Positions 60,101 through 64,000 of a stretch of DNA of 64,000 nt are shown one piece after another. The DNA is from Crambe crambe (Eukaryota > Porifera > Demospongiae > Poecilosclerida > Crambeidae). The DNA lies in assembly GCA_963924555.1 (NCBI GenBank), contig OZ004596.1:1736001-1800000 (forward strand). The letters are read 5' to 3'. Both the position numbers and the translations under genes were made by a program. Position 1 is the stretch's first letter, and every line of letters begins with the position of its first letter. A model generated the notes under the pieces. That model saw only the letters and a list, made by a program, of their open reading frames with translations, was not told the DNA's origin and did no database searches.

Positions 60101-61188
60101 TGAATGTGACAGGAGAGACTCAAGTGCATGTCCTGAACATTGTGGCTGGCATCCTTCACCTTGGCAACATTGCCTTCTCCGAGGATGGCAACTATGCAGT
60201 TCCCGAGGACGACGGATGTAAGTGGGTGGAGTATGGAATGAGATGTGGGGTTTTAAAAGTTTAAAGGTTTCATAATTTTGTCACACCTTACCATTCCTAA
60301 AGCATGTTGCAGTTCTAGCTCTGTATGTTCTTCTGTAGAAGTCATATTCATTTTTAATACTTCAGTTCTTCATGACTCACAGTTACTAGTGGCCTCAGGG
60401 CTGAAATTTGGTGTAGAAATAGGCCAACCATTATAGAACACATTATCAGGGACCGTTTCATTAAACCATATTATTTAATGAAAATCACATCACATGGATG
60501 TTTGTGTGTAGTTCTGCAGTTTCCAGCATTCCTGATGGGTGTTGAGGCAGAGAGTCTGAAGGAGAAACTGACAGGTCGTGTAGTGGAGAGTAAATGGGGA
60601 GGAAAGTCTGAGACCATTCAGATGAAACTGAACGTAGAGCAAGCCACTTACACCAGAGACGCTCTCTCAAAGGCTCTCTACTCACGTCTCTTTGATTGGC
60701 TGGTTCAGGTCAGATGCACCACATGACTTATGTGACTATAACTATTTCAAGGACTTATTCTCAATGGATTTGCATGACAATTCGAAGAGTGTTATCACAT
60801 GACTATCACATGACTATTTTATCATTAACAGAGTGTGAACAGAGCTATGCAGAAGGATCGACAGGAACTTGCCATAGGAGTACTGGATATCTATGGCTTT
60901 GAGATCTTCATGGTCAGTGTCTTAATTAATTTACATTGTAGTATAGTGAGTAAGTCCCCCTTTTAAAGCAGCCAAATTGCTTTCACAAGTGAGCTGTGCA
61001 GTATGTATACTACTCTTCAATACTACACACACATTAAGTGCATGCTTATCAGCATGTGCACACTTTCTGAAGCAGTACAACCATCAAGTACTACTTCTAA
61101 TCCCACATAGCAAGTCTAAGCATGATATACATGTCTACTGGGCAAGAAAGTCCTGTTCTATTGAAGTAGAGGTCTATAGCAGTCATTG

Positions 61189-61267
<79 letters not shown>

Positions 61268-64000
61268 CATTGTGTTAAACATACACACATAAAAAGAACT
61301 ACATACCCACTCTGCACAAAGTTCTCTCTCTATGACATGATGTGTTACTTCATGGAGGAATTTAAAATGTATACAATACATCTACAGGTCTAAACACTGC
61401 AGTGTGTCAGTTATATCTGGTGTAGGACTATAAAAGTCAAGAAGAATATCAGTTTGACATTGATGATTCATATTAGCTGCCCCTGTGCCCCCCTAAATGC
61501 ACCCCTGTATCCCTGTGTCCCCCTAAATATACCCCTGTATCCTAAATATACCCCTGTGCCCCCCTAAATACACCCCCTGTATCCCTGTGCCCCCCTAAAT
61601 GCACTCCTATATCCCTGTGGAGCCTAAAAATTCCCAAGAGACTGATGGATCACTAGACTGTGCTTTCTCTACATCCAGAAAAATGGATTTGAACAGTTTT
61701 GCATCAACTTTGTGAATGAGAAGCTGCAGCAGATCTTCATTGAGCTGACGTTGAAGGCGGAGCAGGAAGAGTATGTGCAGGAGGGGATACAATGGAATCC
61801 CATTGAATACTTCAACAACAAGATCGTGTGTGACCTCATCGAATCAAAAGTGGGTGTGGTTATTAGTCACGTGACTCTCATGTGATTTGTGTGTGTCCTT
61901 CCCATTAGCGTCCTCCTGGTTTGATGTCTGTGTTGGACGACATCTGCTTCCAGATGCACGGACAGTCAGAGGGTGCTGATGTAAAGGTCTTGGAGGTATG
62001 TATTGTATAATATTATTATCTGGGGAGACTCGGGGCCTGGGGAGACTCAGGCTGGGCCTGGGGAGACTTGGGGCCTGGGGAGACTCAGGCTGGGCCCGGG
62101 GAGACTCAGGCTGGGCCCGGGGAGACTCAGGCTGGGCCTGGGGAGACTCAGGCTGGGCTTGGGGAGACTCGGGGCCTGGAGAGACTCGGGGCCCGGGGAG
62201 ACTTGGGCCCAGGAAGACTCAGGCTCAGGGAGACTCAGGCCCAGGGAAACTCAGGTCCAGGTTTGGGCCCAGGGAGACTCAGGTCCAGGGAGACTCCAGC
62301 TCGGGGTGCCAGGGAGAATGAAAGTGTACAGTGCACACCTGTGTGTGTATAGCTACTATTAAGCACACCTAGTGTGTGTGTGTATTGGGACATTTTAGTG
62401 TACATGGCACTTCTATTTTAACAGTGTGGGGAGAATCCGGCCTGGGAAGACTTAAGCTTGGGCCTGGGAGAAACTCGGACCCTGGGATGGGAAGATTCAG
62501 GCCTGGAGGCTTGGGCCTGGGAGGATTCAGGCCCAGGGAGACTCAGGCAGGCCTAGGCCTGCAGAGACTCGGGACTGTGAGGACAGTCGGGCTTGGGGGG
62601 ACTCAGGTCCAGGGAGATTCAGGCCCACCTTATGTACTTTTACTCCTTAGGCAAAATGAGTACTGATCCTCTCACTTCTCCCCTCCCCTCCCCTCCATAG
62701 AAATTGCAGCAGGTTCAGCTTCCAGGACGGGACCATTATGTGGGATTCTCAGCTGGCTTCACCATCCAGCACTATGCAGGAAAGGTGACTTACGAGGCTG
62801 AGGGCTTCTGTGATAAGAACAGGGATGTCCTCTTCAGGGACTGCATTGAACTCATGCAAAGCAGCAGCAAGTAATTTTTCATTGTTATGCAGAGAGAGAG
62901 AGAGAGAGATTTAAAATTATACCCCACAAAAATTTGCAGCTCATTTATTCGAAGTTTGTTCCCCGATGACATCAGCCCTGACAAGAGAAGTAGGCCAACC
63001 ACAGTCAGCAGCAAGATTAGGGTAAGTCCAAATGTGCATGTACTGAAGAGAGACACAGCTCTCATTTAGTCCCACTCTCCCGGCTCAACACCTGTGCTGC
63101 AGGTGCTGCAGGCCCAGCCCAACACCTGTGCCTGTAGTCCTGGCCTGATACTCCTACTGTGTTATTATGCAGTATGACATTGTGAAATGCATGCACACAA
63201 ATTTTCCCTCGCCTGCAGAATGAAACAATTAGTAGCTGCAGTATTTAATCAAGCAAATGTCACATGACTATCATGTGACTATGTCATTTAACTATAATAG
63301 CCAGCAGATATTCTTGCGTGTATGACTATCACATGACTATCACTGTGAGGGAGCAGATCCATCAGAGCATTTAACATTTTGCTTGCTTACATTACAGCAA
63401 CTATCATGTGACTGTCATGTGACTCTTGATATAGCACACAGAAAGGTCATTCATCACAGACGCTCAGTGTAGTATTTACTTGATCATCAAAGAGAGAGAG
63501 TGCATCAGAAAAGTGCATAACATGTACAGAACTTGACATGTACGTATGAGTGGATTGGCACAGATACATAATTATTGTGTAGATAAGAGTACAAAGGAAA
63601 TGTGCGTGTGAAAGAACGCCATAAAAATACTACAAAGAGACACACTAACTCTCTATACAATTCACTACTGTCTTTATTCCTATGTTGTATTTCTTTCTTA
63701 CTTGTTTTGGAAGCACTACAAAGAGACACTAACTCTCTTACTAGTACAAGAAGTACAATTTACTACTAGAATTGTCAGTTCTTTATTTGGCAATGTCGTA
63801 TGTTATATTTCCTTTCTTAATTGTTTTGGAGGAATGCTACAGAAGCGAGAAAGCTCCTTCGATCGATGCAAGTAGCGAATTGTAAGTCGGGAAGGATGTC
63901 TATGCTGTTTAGGGAACAGACTTGTCCCTCTTCGCAAGGTAGGTCCTTGCAGGACATGGGTGGGACTTCCACTGGAGGGGAACAGAATGTCTGTACACTG
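51633..64000 (+). CDS. MYO1E/F-like: class I myosin heavy chain, MYO1E/F type (partial, cut by window end)
   Basis: Exons seen: 51633-51635 (ATG only), 51796-51921, 55469-55558, 55963-56057, 58397-58483, 59049-59138, 59200-59277, 59420-59504, one partly lost in the gap ending 59849, 60085-60217, 60512-60708, 60832-60912, 61679-61849, 61909-61995, 62701-62870, 62940-63021; the rest is beyond the window. This is an actin-based motor acting at membranes. Seen: [19 protein letters not shown] (typical of long-tailed class I myosins), the P-loop [14 protein letters not shown], switch [16 protein letters not shown], switch [12 protein letters not shown], the relay/actin region [20 protein letters not shown], and [10 protein letters not shown] before loop 2. 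Motor spacing is normal. About 65 residues between the 59504 exon and [12 protein letters not shown] are hidden by the 200 Ns. IQ, TH1 and SH3 parts are not in the window. Confidence 0.93.
51940..51985. repeat. (GA)n microsatellite after a myosin exon
   Basis: GA run about 20 bases into the 3.5-kb second intron of the myosin gene. Confidence 0.95.
52800..53350. repeat. 54-base minisatellite, about ten units, in myosin intron
   Basis: Units CAGTGTTCATCTCAGGGTCA + CAACTCTGTATACCAAGTGC + TCTGTATTCCCACT repeat head to tail with few changes. Because 54 is a multiple of three, the repeat stays open in several frames on both strands, which gives spurious repeat-protein ORFs. Confidence 0.95.
53976..54040 (+). 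other. exon-like segment of unknown gene inside the myosin intron
   Basis: A good acceptor (ccctttcatttgcag) and donor (aa|gtgagtg) bound a short open segment with an internal ATG reading [19 protein letters not shown]. It does not fit between the flanking myosin exons in phase. It may be a nested-gene exon, an alternative exon or chance. I do not recognise the protein. Confidence 0.25.
54075..54121. repeat. (TG)n followed by a G homopolymer of about 27
   Basis: A TG run (54071-54094) passes into an unbroken G run (54095-54121), a strong quadruplex-forming candidate. Homopolymer length should be treated as uncertain. Confidence 0.9.
55640..55915. repeat. about 33-34-base minisatellite in myosin intron
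   Basis: Seven or so units containing GAATCCCTGCATGGGGACAA followed by CCCTGTGATTATCT. Confidence 0.92.
56475..56895. repeat. 29-base minisatellite, about 14 units, in myosin intron
   Basis: Unit CATGATGACATGGATACAGA + GCTATAGCT, nearly identical between copies; units differ mainly by CATGATG versus CACGATG. The internal AGCTATAGCT is palindromic. Confidence 0.97.
57088..57710. mobile_element. second copy of the TAGCCTCGAACCCAGCC MITE, 10-base target duplication
   Basis: Ends TAGCCTCAAATCCAGCC and GGCTGGGTTCAAGGCTA; flanks GGGATTGTGT (57078-57087) and GGGATTATGT (57711-57720), 9 of 10 identical. Internal sequence (GGTAGTACTGGCCACAGC; TTAATTATGACAATYGT) matches the element at 21683-22246 in opposite orientation. 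It lies in the myosin intron before the P-loop exon. Confidence 0.8.
58311..58396. repeat. (ACAT)n microsatellite forming the acceptor of the P-loop exon
   Basis: About 20 copies of ACAT end in atacag, which is the 3' splice site of the myosin exon starting TGGAGAAAGTGGAGC at 58397. There is no pyrimidine tract. Confidence 0.93.
59580..59779. other. assembly gap (200 N)
   Basis: Exactly 200 unknown bases. The gap removes the start of the myosin exon that continues at 59780 with TACTTGAATCAGAGTGG, and probably a preceding exon. Confidence 1.
61190..61262. repeat. (CT)n microsatellite in myosin intron
   Basis: Uninterrupted CT run between the exons ending 60912 and starting 61679. Confidence 0.97.
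61480..61618. repeat. C-rich minisatellite (CCCCCTAAATGCACCCCTGT)
   Basis: Imperfect units with CCTAAATNNACCCCTGTATCC just upstream of the myosin exon at 61679. Confidence 0.88.
62020..62625. repeat. 20-base G-rich minisatellite (GGGGAGACTCAGGCTGGGCC)
   Basis: Two blocks (62020-62320 and 62428-62625) of imperfect GGGGAGACTCAGGCTGGGCC-like units fill the myosin intron 61996-62700. All three frames are open by composition; it is not coding. Confidence 0.93.

Noticed and set aside
61998..62666. Gly/Leu/Arg-rich ORFs
   Set aside because: G-rich 20-base minisatellite inside a myosin intron, open in all frames.
63022..64000. A further myosin exon before the window end
   Set aside because: After the donor at 63021 I found no segment matching the expected loop 2 / converter continuation; the remaining sequence looks intronic, with a near-duplicate AT-rich repeat (CAAAGAGACACTAACTCTCT at about 63635 and 63720).

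Overview
This is nuclear DNA of an early-branching animal, most likely a demosponge. The evidence is densely packed intron-containing genes with standard GT-AG splice sites, metazoan-only gene families (an NKCC-type cotransporter, a RIG-I-like helicase, SH2 adaptors, class I myosin), death domains in unusual combinations, and abundant microsatellites, minisatellites and MITEs. The species assignment is an inference from style; no rRNA or mitochondrial marker is present. Gene models below were built by eye from reading frame, splice sites and splice phase.

Layout. 123-13044 (-): a GON4L-type chromatin/transcription factor gene of at least 19 exons. Its intron between 4385 and 8944 holds, on the opposite strand, a complete 9-exon gene (4497-8752, +) for a death domain + SH2 + ITAM-like adaptor. 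13045-13353: a shared divergent promoter region. 13353-24007 (+): an NKCC/NCC-type SLC12 cation-chloride cotransporter, 27 coding exons and 1192 residues by my count, with an SPAK/OSR1 docking motif. 24008-33150: an accessory, transposon-rich region holding a RecQ-like helicase fragment, a decayed gene whose first exons match the N-terminal zinc-binding and RING region of RAG1 (25649-28906), a broken death-domain gene (about 29930-31530), and a degraded second copy of the 3' end of the SLC12 gene (31913-33150) that has itself been invaded by nested MITEs. 33289-37890 (-): a two-exon RIG-I-like receptor without CARDs. 38253-48680 (-): an eight-exon PH-SH2 adaptor with a proline-rich, tyrosine-motif tail. 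48700-51290: mostly intergenic, with a 5'-truncated retroelement ORF. 51633 to the right edge (+): a long-tailed class I myosin (MYO1E/F type) cut by the window end and by a 200-base assembly gap at 59580-59779.

How the genes relate: four of the loci are parts that in other animals belong to innate-immune or tyrosine-kinase signalling (death-SH2-ITAM protein, death-domain pseudogene, RIG-I-like helicase, PH-SH2 adaptor). Nothing in the sequence shows that they act together; they lie on different strands with separate promoters. The two most notable items are the death-SH2-ITAM protein and the RAG1-N-terminus-like transposon relic.
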